A stretch of 64,000 bases of DNA from Flaccisagitta enflata (lineage: Eukaryota > Chaetognatha > Sagittoidea > Aphragmophora): assembly GCA_965153355.1 (NCBI GenBank), contig OZ231127.1, positions 22,196,001-22,260,000 of the forward strand. Reading direction: 5' to 3'. Below, piece by piece: positions 1 to 11,640 of this stretch (position 1 is its first letter; the number at the start of each line of letters is the position of its first letter). Made by a program: the position numbers and the translations under genes. The notes beneath the pieces were generated by a model that worked only from the letters and a program-made list of their open reading frames with translations, made no database searches and was not told where the DNA came from.

Positions 1-740
1 ACACTCATTTGAGGAAGCGGACAACCTTCATGCACATTTGAGGAAGCGGACAACCTTCATGCTCATTTGAGGAAGCGGACAACCTTCACACTCATTTGAG
101 GAAGTGGACAACCTTCACACTCATTTGAGGAAGCGGACAACCTTCACACTCATTTGAGGAAGCGGACAACCTTCACACTCATTTGAGGAAGCGGACAACC
201 TTCACACTCATTTGAGGAAGCGGACAACCTTCACACTCATTTGAGGAAGCGGACAACCTTCACACTCATTTGAGGAAGCGGACAACCTTCACACTCATTT
301 GAGGAAGCGGACAACCTTGACACTCATTTGAGGAAGCGGACAACCTTGACACTCATTTGAGGAAGCGGACAACCTTGACACTCATTTGAGGAGGCGGACA
401 ACCTTGACACTCATTTGAGGAGGCGGACAACCTTGACACTCATCTCAGGAAGCGGACAACCTTGACACTCATCTCAGGAAGCGGACAACCTTGACTCTCA
501 TCTCAGGAAGCGGACAACCTTGACTCTCATCTCAGGAAGCGGACAACCTTGACTCTCATCTCAGGAAGCGGACAACCTTGACTCTCATCTCAGGAAGCGG
601 ACAACCTTGACCCTCATTTGAGGAAGCGGACAACCTAGACACTCATTTAAGGGAGCGGACAACCTTGACACTGAATTGAGGAAGCAGATAACCTTGACAC
701 TTATTTGGGGAAGCAGATGACCTTGACACTTGTTTGAGGA
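1..740. repeat. 29-bp minisatellite array
   Basis: About 25 tandem copies of a 29-bp unit containing TTGAGGAAGCGGACAACCTT run from the left edge, so the array continues outside the window. Subfamilies are visible: units with CTTCAC come first, then CTTGAC, then a block in which TTTGAGG becomes CTCAGG. The copies decay towards 735. Reading frames through it are low-complexity and not genes. Confidence 0.95.
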
Positions 741-959
741 AGCGGACGACCTTGGCACTTGACAACATTGAAAATTGATTGAAGGAGTGAACAATCACAA
801 CACTCCAGTGAGGAAGTGGACAATCTGAACAGATTAAGAAAGCAGTTGCAGACTGCGTCAACATGATGGATGGAGACTTGGTTATGGTAGTTGGCACATT
901 GCCATTGATGAGAGTTGAGACATTGCCAAGAGTTGACAAGGTTTGGGAACATTATCATC

Positions 960-3135
960 AATGCGAGTTAGGGACATCGTCATCATTGAGAGGGACATCG
1001 TAATTGATGAGTTAGGGACATCGTCATCAATGAGACTTAAGGACATCGTCATTGATGAGAGTTAGGAACATCAGCATCGATGAGAGTTAGGAACATCAGC
1101 ATTGATGAGAGTTAGGGACATCAGCATCGTTAAGAGTTAGGGACATCAGCATCGATGAGAGTTAGGGACATCAGCATCGATGAAAGTTAGGGACATCAGC
1201 ATCGATGAGAGTTAGGGACATTGTCATCTATGAGAGTTAGAGACATTGTCATCAATGAGAGTTAGAGACATTGTCATTGATGAGAGTTAGGGATATTGTC
1301 ATTGGTGAGAGATAAGGACATTGTCATCAATGAGAGATAGGGACACTAAAATTGATGAGAGTTAGGGACATTGTAATCAATGAGAGTTAGGGACATTGTA
1401 ATCAATGAGAGTTAGGGACATTGTCATCTACAAGAGTTGGGGATATTGCCATTGATGAAAGTTGGAGACATTTCTGTTAATAAGAAATGGGGATATTTCT
1501 GTTAATGAGAGTTGGGACATTGTAGATCATCTACTACATCTGCTCAACATTGTTATCTTTACAGCCAAACTGCCGATTATTTCTTTTAGGGCCACCCTGC
1601 TCCCTCTTTCTCAATCAGAACAAATTCACGGGTTAAGCTCAGAAACAAACTTTATAACTTAAAGACGTACTTCCAGGTTGGGGATTTCGTCACTTGAACC
1701 AGGTTGGGACATTGTCATTGATGAGAGTTGGGAGATTGTCATAAATGAAAGGTGGGACACAATCGTTGAGTTGGGACATTGTTGGTGAGAGCTGGGACAT
1801 TATCGTAAATGAGAGTTGGGAAATTGTCATGGAAGAGAGCTAGGACACTGTCATTGATAAGTGTTAAGACATCATCATAGGTAAGAGTTGGGGCATCATC
1901 GTTGATGAGAGTTGGGACATAGTTGGTGAGAGTTAGAAGAGGATGACATGGAAATTGACGATGAGAGTGAGAAGAGAGGATGACATGGACATTGACCAGA
2001 GTTTGGACATTGTTATTGACATAAATATAGACAAGGGTTGGGGACATTGTCATTGACAAGGGTTGGGGGCATGGTCATTGGCGAGGGTTGGGGACATGGT
2101 CATTGACGAGGGTTGGGGACATGGTCATTGACAAGGGTTGGGGACATGGTCATCGATGAAAGTTGGGGGCATTATCATCGATGAAAGTCGGGGACATTGT
2201 TATCAATGAGAGTTGGAGACATGGTCAAAAATTTGTCATTGATGAGAGTTGGAGACATTGTCATCGATGAGAGTTAAGGACATTGTCATCGATGAGAGTT
2301 GGGGATATTGTCATCGATGAGAGTTGGGGACATTGTCATTGATAAGATTAGGGGAAATTGTCATCAGTGGGAATTGGGGACATTGACATTGATGAGAATT
2401 GGGGACAATGTCATCGATGAGAGTTGGGGATATTGTCATCAATGAGAGATGGAGACATTGTCATAGATGAGAGTTGCAGATATTGTCATCGTTGAGAGTT
2501 GCAGATATTGTCATCGATGAGAGTTGGGGACAATCATCGATGCGAGTTGGGGACATCGTCAGGATGAGAGTTGGGGACATTGTCATTGTCATCAGCCTAC
2601 AAGGAAAATAATCTTCTGGATCTTGAATCCTTTTCTTGTCATTGATAGGGACATTTTAGTTGAAAAGAAGACATTTTAGTTGAAAAGAAGTTTTAGTTGA
2701 AGAGAGGACATTTTAGTTTTAAAAGTGGGGGTATCAGCTTTGATGAGAGTGGGGATATCAGCGTTGATGAGAGTGGAGACATGGGCATTGATGAGAGCAG
2801 GGACATTGTCAAAAACATTGACAAGAGTTGGGACATTGTCAATGACATTGATGAGAGTTTGGACATTGTTAATGACAAAATTTGGGAAATTGCCATTGAT
2901 GAGAGATGGGAGGGTTGGGGACAGAGTCATTGACGAGGGTTGGGGACAGGGTCATTGACAAGAGTTGGGGACATTGTCATTGACAAGAGTTGGGGACATT
3001 GTCATTGACAAGAGTTGGGGACATTACCATAGACGAGGGTTGGGGACATTGTCAGAGACGAGGGCTGAGGGCATGGTCATTGACAAGGGTTGGGGACATG
3101 GTCATTGACGAGAGTGGGGACATTGTCATTGACAT
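960..3135. repeat. 24-25 bp satellite field (GGACATTGTCATTGATGAGA type)
   Basis: Long degenerate array of about 25-bp units of the form GTTGGGGACATTGTCATTGA followed by TGAGA or CAAGA. Local subfamilies exist, for example GTTAGGGACATCAGCATCGA at 1080-1220 and the CAAGAGTTGGGGACATTGTC type at 2940-3030. It is broken by about 170 bp of unique sequence near 1540-1700 and by short gaps near 2590-2700. The same unit recurs at several other places in the first 15 kb. No credible gene is seen. Confidence 0.9.
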
Positions 3136-3940
3136 CATTGTTGGGGGATAAAGCCAATTAATGGATAATGGGACCTTATTTATCAGGTAAGGAAAAAAGA
3201 GGAAGGAGGATTTCATTAATAGTTAAGGAATGTCATCAGTGTGAATTCTTTTATATTCAAAAGAGAGTATCATGAGTATTGGACTCGGGACAACTTCACT
3301 GACATGAATAAAAACTCGTGCCGCTGGCAGAAGCTAAAAAGGGGTCTTACCCTGCATATTCCATGAAGTTTAGAATTTTCTTTGCTTTGTTTTTTTCTTA
3401 TTTCTTTCTATTAAGTTAAGAGTGAAACGGATTTTAGATGAATTCCCCTGAAAGACAACTACTTCCTTCTACTATCTCACATCACTCGTTGATGTTTAAG
3501 ATAATCGTTTTCTTCTTATTCAATAACAGAGAATGGTTTGAACGAAAATTAGACCAGAGAAAGGCGGCGAAATCAGTAGTTCTGAATGAAAGACTTAAAT
3601 GTCACTAACAAGACTCGAGACAATGTCATTGACAAGATTTGAGATAATGTTATTGACAAGATTCTGGACAACTTCATTGACAAATTAAAGATTTGCCTCC
3701 GGTCAAAACCCTACCACGGTGATCTGCCAAAACCCTGCCATGGCCCTGCATTTGGCGTTCAGCTATGGAGTAAAGAACACCACTGATCCCTCTTTGGATA
3801 ATCAAGATCTGGTACTAAAGATAAAGCTCGATCTGCCTTGATAATGATCCCGCAATAGGTTTTGTTGTCCTTCAACCTGACAGCTTGCATCATTTTCCAT
3901 CATGTGCCTCATTTCTAGTACCTCATTTCTAGTGCCTCAT
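3136..3940. repeat. Segmental duplication, copy 1 (empty-site version)
   Basis: This segment is repeated in the same order at about 4745-5790. Shared landmarks are AGGAGGATTTCATTAATAGT (3204; 5340), the AAGATTTG.GATAA satellite stretch (3630; 5520), GGTCAAAACCCTACC (3697; 5586) and ATCAAGATCTGGT.CTAAAG (3801; 5667). At the point where copy 2 carries a 499-bp element, this copy reads straight through. No gene is recognised. Confidence 0.8.
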
Positions 3941-3944
3941 TTTT

Positions 3945-4120
3945 TAGTCGCATGCACACAACAGACTCACTCGGTCCGTCCGTCGGTTTGCAGTCCATCG
4001 CAATTTACTTTTTGGGGGTTTTTGCGGTCTTTTACCTCACTTCTCCTGCCAAAATAAACTGACCTCAAATACAACACCTCCCCACCCGCATGTGACTAGG
4101 GTAGCCGTGTATACAGCCAT
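3945..4120 (-). mobile_element. Short hairpin-ended element (family 1), reverse orientation
   Basis: About 175 bp. One end reads TTTTTAGTCGCATGCACACA. The other end has a Gly-rich CACCCGCATGTGACT block followed by GTAGCCGTGTATACAG. The reverse complement matches the better preserved copy at 20867-21054 along its whole length, including the GACCTCAAATA and CTCCTGCC body motifs. There is no coding capacity. Hairpin-ended, TIR-lacking structure suggests a non-autonomous Helitron/Helentron-like element; that class assignment is an inference. Confidence 0.65.
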
Positions 4121-4196
4121 ATGCTTTACCATTATGCCTGGTTACATTGCTTAGGCCCTACGCCCAACAATATGCTGTCCCAAGTTCCATCTTACA

Positions 4197-4310
4197 TGGA
4201 CAATGTCATTGACCAGAGTTGGGACAACATCATTGACCAGAGTTGGGACAACATTATTGACCAAAGTTGGGACAATGTCATTAACATTTTGACAATGTCA
4301 TTGACAAGAG
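4197..4310. repeat. Short 24-bp satellite tract
   Basis: Four to five copies of the ACAATGTCATTGACCAGAGT / GGG unit, the same family as the larger arrays at 960-3135 and 13760-14560. Confidence 0.85.
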
Positions 4311-4400
4311 TATTCAACTGGTTGTTAAATACTTAACGTTGAATGCCCCCATGAGTTCAAGAGTGAGACTAGGGACATGGTCATAAATCAGGATTGGCAA

Positions 4401-4727
4401 TAGGCTGGTTACCTGAAGGGTGAATTTGGATCAAAATTTAAAATTCCTCCGCCATCTAACCATACATTCTAAGCGGCATTTGGGCAGTAAAACAGACAAG
4501 CAGAGGTCGGTATTTGATCAAGAAACCCGCACGGCAACACAATGGTAAAGTATATGGAAGCAATTTTACGCCCATTGTAACTCTATAGTGTTGCCGTGCG
4601 GGTTTTCTTTCCAGATACCGATCTCCGCTGGCCTCAATTCCTTTTTAAATATGACGTACAGTGTATGGTTAGTTGGCTGAGGTGTTATGAAATTTGACCA
4701 CATTTGACCCTCCAGGTAGCCGCCCTA
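4401..4727. mobile_element. Foldback MITE with 8-bp target duplication
   Basis: A 327-bp near-palindromic element. The left end is TAGGCTGGTTACCTGAAGGG and the right end, read in reverse complement, is TAGGGCGGCTACCTGGAGGG. Central arms AAACCCGCACGGCAACAC (about 4527) and GTGTTGCCGTGCGGGTTT (about 4598) pair perfectly around a short loop. It is flanked on both sides by the identical 8-mer ATTGGCAA (4393-4400 and 4728-4735). An 8-bp duplication with TAGGG-type ends fits hAT-like or related cut-and-paste transposons. There is no reading frame, so it is non-autonomous. Confidence 0.9.
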
Positions 4728-4744
4728 ATTGGCAACATTGACAG

Positions 4745-5790
4745 CAATTAATGTTGACATCATTATTGGGGATGAAGTCAATTAATGGATACTGGGACCG
4801 TAGTTATCAGATTAGGAAAGGTGGAGGAACAGTCAGTCCCAATTCCGCATTCATCCATTTGACCATATCTCGTCATATTACGAGATAAAGCAACTCAGTT
4901 TATCTGGGCATATTTCGATATATCAAAATATGACTCATCTTACCCTTTCTGTTTGGCCACTCAAAAGAAAGTAGCAAAGCATTTATCAAGCTCTGATCTT
5001 ATTTTCTACCCAATACTCAAATAATTGGTGAGATAAAAGATAATGAAGGATGAACAAGATCTAATGATATGATTGAATGGTGCAGCATTTGCAAATCAAT
5101 TTCTCCTAAAATTTAAGTGGCAAAGTCAGTAGAAAATCATTGAAGACCGTAAACAAGACAAAAGGCTCTGAAATTCATTCAGATTTTACAAAAGACACAA
5201 CAGAGAAAATCAAACTTTTGTAAGTCATATTTCGATATATCGAAATATGCCCGGATGGAAAAAGTTTTGGTTTGCCGATATATGATGAGATACGATCATA
5301 TGGATGAATGCGGAATTGGGACTGACTGGGAAGCCAGAAGGAGGATTTCATTAATAGTTGAGGGACTGTCATCAGTGAGATGGTGTCAATGACAAAGGGG
5401 GATGTGTCATTCTTAACTTTTATATTTGAAAGAGAATATGAAGTCTTGGACTTCGGACAACCTCACTGAAAAGACTTTGGAGATGTCACTAACAGGAATT
5501 GAAACAATGTCATTGACAAGATTTGGGATAAGGTTATTGACAAAATTCTGGAAAACTTAATTGACAAGTTGGAGATTTGCCTTCGGTCAAAACCCTACCG
5601 CGATGGTGTGGCATTTGGCCTCCAGCTATGGAGTAACGAACACCACTGATCCCTGTTTGGATTATCAAGATCTGGTTCTAAAGATAAACGCTCCATCTGC
5701 TTTGATAATGATCCCATGATAGCTTTTGTTGTCCTTCAACCTGATTGCGTTTGTATCGTTTTCCAGCATGCATATGGTGTTTGATAAACA
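4745..5790. repeat. Segmental duplication, copy 2 (carries an insertion)
   Basis: Paralogous to 3136-3940 (see landmarks there). It is longer because a 499-bp element sits at 4830-5328. Divergence between the copies is substantial, so the duplication is not recent. No gene is recognised. Confidence 0.8.
4830..5328. mobile_element. MITE with about 28-bp terminal inverted repeats and 4-bp target duplication
   Basis: Ends are CAGTCAGTCCCAATTCCGCA at 4830 and its reverse complement at 5309-5328. The inverted repeat continues imperfectly inward through ATATTTCGATATATC motifs (4914; 5228). The flanks are GGAA at 4826-4829 and 5329-5332. The paralogous locus near 3195-3205 lacks the element and has a single GGAA, so this is a filled site next to its own empty site. 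No transposase is encoded. Confidence 0.88.
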
Positions 5791-6130
5791 TCGTCCTCAA
5801 GACACCAATGACACAAGACAATGACAATGACTTGGGAAGACGATTGAGAAGACTCGGGGAAAACATCAGCGACAAGACTCGGGAAAACATTGACAAGACT
5901 CGGGAAAACGTCATTGACAGTATCCGGGAAAAAAGCATTGACAAGAGCAGGGACTTAACAATGGCGTTGTCCCCACACTCATCACAATCAACATCTTTGT
6001 TCCCTCTTTCATAGGTATCATAGCCAAAGCAGTAAATGACACTGTCACAACTTAAAAATAGTGTCTTTCTTTTCATTACTCTTGACAACCATGCCAAATA
6101 CCAACATGCCAAGACATGAAACTGAGAATG

Positions 6131-6206
<76 letters not shown>

Positions 6207-6250
6207 CATTACTCGACACCAAACCTGACACTGACACTCGGGCGCAGAAG
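5791..6250. repeat. Duplicated satellite/unique block with (GA)n
   Basis: The block contains CAAGACTCGGGAAAAC units and the phrase AACATCTTTGTTCCCTCTTT, and ends in a (GA)n tract at about 6135-6203. A second copy at about 11640-11965 continues at 12664-12770, where it is split by an inserted element. Confidence 0.8.
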
Positions 6251-6312
6251 ATCTTCATCACGGTTCTCCGAAGGCGTCATTACAATGGAAATTCTGATTC
6301 CTAGATCGAGAG

Positions 6313-6675
6313 GTGGTTCAATGCGAATTAAAGAATGCGATCTTAGATTTTTGTCATATCACTAACAGCGTGAAAATACGCGTAAGAAGAGAATACGCTT
6401 TATTTCTTTTTTTTTTCTTGCCCGCAATCGTTTTTACAATGAAGACATGCAATTTGTATAACAAGTGCGAACCTTGCAACCTGTCATTTCTAAACGGAAA
6501 TATTTGTGGTTCTCATCTCACAACGAAACACAGCCATTTCGTTGGCGTCTTATCACGATTCGTCTGTTCAAGCTGTCGTCGTAATTACCGCGAAAAGAAA
6601 TGTTTTCAGGTAAAAGACACGTCCTCTAAATTCCTTTTGTATAAGTTTATTGAAAACAAAGGCCAAGTTGAATGA
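6313..6675 (+). CDS. Hypothetical 120-residue reading frame, possibly spurious
   Basis: The frame is open from ATG to TGA and encodes 120 residues with many Cys in pairs (C-x-x-C near residues 52-55 and 86-89) and a hydrophobic stretch near residues 30-40. The paired Cys and His could form a small zinc-binding fold, and a further Cys-pair segment follows in another frame near 6974. No family is recognised. Composition is AT-rich, unlike the proven genes on the minus strand, and the location is between microsatellites. It may be a transposon relic or chance. There is no supporting neighbour. Confidence 0.2.
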   Translation: MVQCELKNAILDFCHITNSVKIRVRREYALFLFFFLPAIVFTMKTCNLYNKCEPCNLSFLNGNICGSHLTTKHSHFVGVLSRFVCSSCRRNYREKKCFQVKDTSSKFLLYKFIENKGQVE

Positions 6676-6779
6676 TTTGTAATAAATGAATGAATGTATC
6701 AAAAAAATAAAAATCTGAAAAAGCAAGCTTGCGACGGACTGACTAAAAGATCAATGAATCGAACTAAAAAGAACTAAAG

Positions 6780-6809
6780 AGAGAAAAAAAGAAAAAAAGA
6801 AAGAAAGAA

Positions 6810-6873
<64 letters not shown>

Positions 6874-7160
6874 AAATGTGAAAAAGGGAGAAATAAAGAG
6901 ACAAAAAGAAATGAGCCATATATCAAACCCTGCAGAACACACGAAAAAGAGACGCAATGTTCATCAAGATCCAATGAACCGGTGCAGCAATTGTTGGAAA
7001 GATTTACGCAAACCAAGAAATCAACGTTATCACGAAGAACCCTTCAAAAGGAATGGCACCTGCCCACGCGGAGTGAGTTTGTAACGCTTGCTTGCAAGCA
7101 CAAGTGCACACACACACACACACACTCACTTACACACACGCACGCACGCACGCACACACG

Positions 7161-7199
<39 letters not shown>

Positions 7200-7200
7200 G
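6780..7200. repeat. (GAAA)n and (CA)n microsatellites
   Basis: (GAAA)n runs at about 6781-6874 and CA/CG-rich dinucleotide repeats at about 7108-7197. The sequence between them is unremarkable. Confidence 0.95.
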
Positions 7201-7896
7201 ATACGCAGCTACTCCAGTCGCTTGCTGGTGATTTACGAACCGATGGAACGACAGATCGGGGTATAGATTCGCGTGTACATGACTAAATTGAGCTCCTAAA
7301 TAATTCTCTCACAATGACATAAATTTTCTATTTATTCACACCCCAGCGACTTGGAAATTTATCATTATTCCCGGTGTGTTCTGCTGGAGGATGCGTCTCG
7401 GTTCTCGCAAAAAATTATCGGGTTTACTCCATGTCCTGTTGCCGGCTATGTTTCTCAACTTCAAAATTAACGTGTTACAACGGCAACAATATGATAGAGA
7501 GACAATATGATATGGAGAGACAAGGAGGAGGATGACGACGAGGAAGAAGAGGGGGGAGGAGGAAGATGAATTGAGTGCAACATGTGACATTGTGACAATT
7601 TAAACTGAACTTTCGAAAGATGAAACTTTTGTCGTCAATTTTGAATTCATCAAATCATAATGATCTAATCACACTTGATATTGTTGTTCCATTTTTCCTT
7701 CCGTTCCCGTTTTTTTTTTCAAAGCATTTCTACTGTTATTCGATTTTCTAAATCAACGTATTTTAGAAGGCCTTATTTTTTTGTAGATCCTTGTAATAGA
7801 TATGATTAAGTATCAAACAAATTAAACAGATAGGTTAAAGTTTTATTATGGTCTGATCTGGTATTTTACTCTTATCATAGTGTTCCAATTGATTTT
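7200..7896. other. Gene-free unique sequence
   Basis: About 700 bp of AT-rich sequence with a small purine-rich tract near 7520-7570. No convincing coding or repeat structure is seen. Confidence 0.6.
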
Positions 7897-8300
7897 CAGT
7901 CGCGGATGCGGGACTCTACACCTTGCCGTGTTGGTCTGTCCGTCCATCCCTCCTTAACATTTTTGAATTCCGAGCGGTTTTCGCACTAATGCTCCTGCCC
8001 AATTGTCCGCGACTGGATTGCCGTGTATCTGGCCTTGTAACTTTCCTTGAGGATCGTTTAAAATGGAGAAAAAGGCCAGAGACACGGCTACCCAAGCTGC
8101 ATGCGGGTGGGCAGGGGCAGTTATACAAAAACCGCCTGTATATGGCAAAAAGGCTAAGAGGGATGAACCAACTGATTAACTGACCAGCCAACGGACATAG
8201 CTCGTTATAGAGTCGCCTTCACCCAACTAGAAATAAGGCCGTATACCCTCCCCCTAGTCGCTGACGGGTGGGCGGCAGCGTAAATCAGAAATGTGACAGA
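7897..8300. mobile_element. Cluster of two or three family-1 hairpin-ended elements
   Basis: One copy runs from AGTCGCGGATGCGGGACTCT (7900) to GCCGTGTATCTGGCCTTGT (8020-8038). A second, opposite copy starts near GCCAGAGACACGGCTACC (8075) and reaches TATAGAGTCGCC (about 8205), and a further fragment extends to about 8300. The shared body motifs are CTCTACACCTTGCCGTGT and GGGTGGGCAGGGGCA. No coding capacity is present. Confidence 0.6.
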
Positions 8301-8333
8301 CAGACCAACTGACCAACACAGCAAGTTTGGGTA

Positions 8334-8833
8334 ATTGGGTGCTTCACATAGCAAAAGTTGGTTATTTCTTTTGCCATCTTTACCTAATGTGGAGTGGTTA
8401 ATTTTATTATTTTCATTTTACTACAAAATGTTTATCTTCTATTCATAGTAAATTGTTTTGGAGGATTTGATTTGCATAAGGCAGTGGGATAAAACAAGAT
8501 CCAGACATTCTTTGAATTAGCTCATACTGATTATTATTTTTTTTTATGAAATTGTTTATCTGTGTTTCAGTGAGCTCTTTCAAAGCTTATGTTCTGATAT
8601 TTTAGTCTATTTTTATAAACACTATGATTTTCTTAAAGAAATAATTGTCTTTCAAGTAACAAAAGTAAACAGAATTTTATTGGGATTTTCGTAAGTAGTT
8701 TTAGGCCAAGACAAAAATGTAAGATGAAGGAGTTTTGAAAAAATGAAAATGGTTATCTTCATAATTTTTGCTTATCCACATTACCTTAATAAGTGAAGGG
8801 ATACTCCCATCTTTTACTATGTGAAGCACCCAA
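8334..8833. mobile_element. About 500-bp MITE with 20-25 bp inverted repeats
   Basis: TTGGGTGCTTCACATAGCAA at 8334 pairs with the reverse complement CTATGTGAAGCACCCAA near 8817-8833. The interior is AT-rich with no reading frame of note. It appears to have landed inside or beside a family-1 element. The target duplication is not clear. Confidence 0.7.
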
Positions 8834-8837
8834 ACGG

Positions 8838-9390
8838 CAAGCTCTTGAGTCGCGTGTCCGCGACTAACAAGGCCGGATACATGGCTAATAAGTAGTGGCT
8901 TGCAAATTAGCAGGTGAATTTCTTAGGGACCGTGATGTCGTAAATAGATATGCGATTTCTGACTAGAATAACTCAAAGAACGAATGCACTTCTGCTATCC
9001 AAATCGTAGGGTTACAAAGTGCTTTTTAGTCGCGCACATGCGACTCTACACCTTGCCGTGTCAGTTGCTCGGTCCATCCATCTGTCCGTAACATTGCGAG
9101 CTGTTTTCGCATAACTGCTCCTGCCCAACCATCCGCGATTGGAATGCCATGTATTTGGCCTTGTTTATTGCAAACATGCAACTTAAAAAGGGGCTTTGTT
9201 TATCCGTCGGTCTGTGATGATCGCGTCAACAGGTATAAAAACAAGTGTTTTAGAAACCTTTTGTATATGATTGTGTGTGGGTGAGGCCCTATTGGGTTGT
9301 CGACGGGGGTGGGATGCCCCTGCCCAGCCCAGCAACAACATCGTGACCCCGCGTCACTTGTTTTCATTTTCAGTCGCACACTTGATAGCT
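8838..9390. mobile_element. Further family-1 hairpin-ended fragments
   Basis: AGTCGCGTGTCCGCGACT (about 8841) is a perfect-arm hairpin. It is followed directly by AACAAGGCCGGATACATGGC, the opposite family end, so two copies meet head to tail. Another hairpin end AGTCGCGCACATGCGACT lies at about 9028, with its GCCATGTATTTGGCCTTG end near 9146. A third, partial AGTCGCACAC end is at about 9373. Confidence 0.6.
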
Positions 9391-9659
9391 CTTCAGCTTA
9401 CTCGCTAACTCAGTCAATCATGCACATTATCATTGCCCTATACACCGACACAGGCACTTAAGTAATGGCATCTGACGATTTATGATGAATTGCTTAGCAG
9501 CGAGCACGAAGCTTTAAAAATCGCTTTAAAAATTGGTCGAAGCGACCAGGATTGGGATTTTAATTCACATCCAAATGGCGCCTGGTAGAAAAATAGCGTA
9601 GGCTATTCTAATGTCGTATTTTCTTAGAAAAAATGAAGGGTGTCATATTTGAAGCATCC

Positions 9660-9698
<39 letters not shown>

Positions 9699-9796
9699 CT
9701 CGACACTAACCCAGAAAGCAACACTGATGCTTGGGCATAAAAATCTTTGTCTCCAAAGCATTGAAGCCATCCCAACATATACTCAATATCACCAAC

Positions 9797-9859
<63 letters not shown>

Positions 9860-10000
9860 AGACATCAATAATCTCACCCTTCTCTACACCTCATCATCCC
9901 GACAATTGAATCTTCGGAGATTTGTTATATCTCTGATCTCCGAAACTACATATAATTTTTGAAATCTACAAAACATAGGAGATGTTGATCTGGCCATAAA
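9391..10000. repeat. Gene-free stretch with (GA)n tracts
   Basis: (GA)n runs lie at about 9661-9696 and 9801-9857 and are separated by a short block resembling the one after the GA tract at 6204-6250. No gene is seen. Confidence 0.8.
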
Positions 10001-10009
10001 ATGATTGAT

Positions 10010-10510
10010 TGAAGGACGAGTCAATTGAGGGCCGAGTTGATTGAGGGACAAGTCAATGGGACAAGTCAATGGTACAAGTCAATCGCGGGACGAGTCTGTT
10101 GAGGGACGAGTCGTTTGAGGGAAAAGTTGATTCAGGGACAAGTCGATCAACAGACAAGTTGATCAAGGGACAAGTCAATTGAGGGACAAGTCGATTAAGG
10201 GACAAGTTGATTGAGGGACAAGTTGATTGAGGGACAAGTTGATTGAGGGACAAGTCGATTGAGGGACAAGTTGATTGAGGGACAAGTCGATTGAGGGACA
10301 AGTCGATTGAGGGACAAGTCGATTGAGGGACAAGTCGATTGAGGAACAAGTCGATTGAGGGACAAGTTGATTGAGGGACAAGTTGATTGAGGGACAAGTC
10401 AATTGAGGGACAAGGCGATTGAGGGACGAGTCCATTGAGAAAGGAGTTTTGAGGGACAAGTCGATAGAGGGACGAGTCGATTAAGGGACGAGTCTATTGA
10501 GGGACAATAA
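10010..10510. repeat. 16-bp minisatellite array
   Basis: About 30 copies of a 16-bp unit (GATTGAGGGACAAGTC) with point variants. Apparent proline/leucine/serine-rich frames through it are artefacts of the repeat. Confidence 0.95.
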
Positions 10511-11640
10511 TTATCCCTACCTACCTCGACACTTGATTGAAGTGGACAAATACACCCTCAAAACTTGATTGAAGGGGACAACTCCAACACTTGATTGCAA
10601 AATCTTGGTCCATACAACTGCCATAATTACTCACATCCTCATCTTCATTATTATCATCCTTCATCATCATCATCATCATCAAAAATAACATCATCAAAAA
10701 AAACATCATCAAAAATATCATCATCTTCAATGTTATAGAATTATCAATTCCATCATCAATGACATTTTCATTGACAAGTTGGGACATAGTCATTGACAAG
10801 AGTTGGGATAATGTCATTGACAAGAGTTGGGATAATGTCATTGACAAGTTGGCACAATGTCATTGACGAGTTGGCACAATGTCATTGACGAGTTTGAACA
10901 AAATCATTGACAAGAGCTATTGACAAGAGTTGGGACAATGTCATTGACAAGAGTTACTATCTTGGAAAAAAGTTTATTGAAGTTTATTGACATTTCATGG
11001 ACAAGATAATACAATTAACGTGTCCCTAACAGTCTTGATACTTGGTCATGCACTCCATAACCTTTTCACACTCTCCTGCGTCTCAGTATGCTTTCGCACT
11101 GCATCTGAAGGTATGATAAGGTGATCTTCCCCCGGACTTTAGCGCGATTCTTTTCAGTCCTGCCATCCATGTTGCACATTTTCGACTTTGCCATTGCTAT
11201 AATTGGGACTATAGCGATTCAATCAGGTTGAGATCTGGGCAGTTTCTGAGGCCACTGGAGCAGTGTTTTACCTTTGACACTGTGCCTTTGATGCCATTGC
11301 TTCCTTGAATCAGCCAGTGAGCGGGCATCCCATCTTCTATGAACCATGTTTCAAAAACGCCATTTTTATGCCATTTTTCTAAAGAGGTACCTTACTTCAT
11401 TCAGCTCTCATTTCTAAACCGGTGAGATGCACACTAATGCGGTTGGCGCCAACTGCTAGAAAATTCGAAGACGTTTCAGAACCTCACTAATATTTCTTTA
11501 GATTTTTTTATTTGTAAAGGAGGTATGAGGCTTTAAGTGATGCGATAAACTTAATTCCAAGGTTGTGGGACAATATCATTGAAAAGAGTGGGGACAATGC
11601 TATTGACAAGAGTTGGGATAATGTCATGGATGAGAGATGG
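10511..11640. repeat. Mixed satellites and unique sequence without a gene
   Basis: A CAT-trinucleotide-rich tract lies at 10640-10740, a block of the 24-bp CATTGACAAGAGTTGGGA satellite at 10760-10960, and more satellite copies at 11565-11630. The part between 11000 and 11550 is unique-looking and shows no coding signal. Confidence 0.75.

Noticed and set aside
1-740. CRISPR-like array
   Set aside because: Units are contiguous 29-mers without unique spacers, and the setting is clearly a eukaryotic genome.
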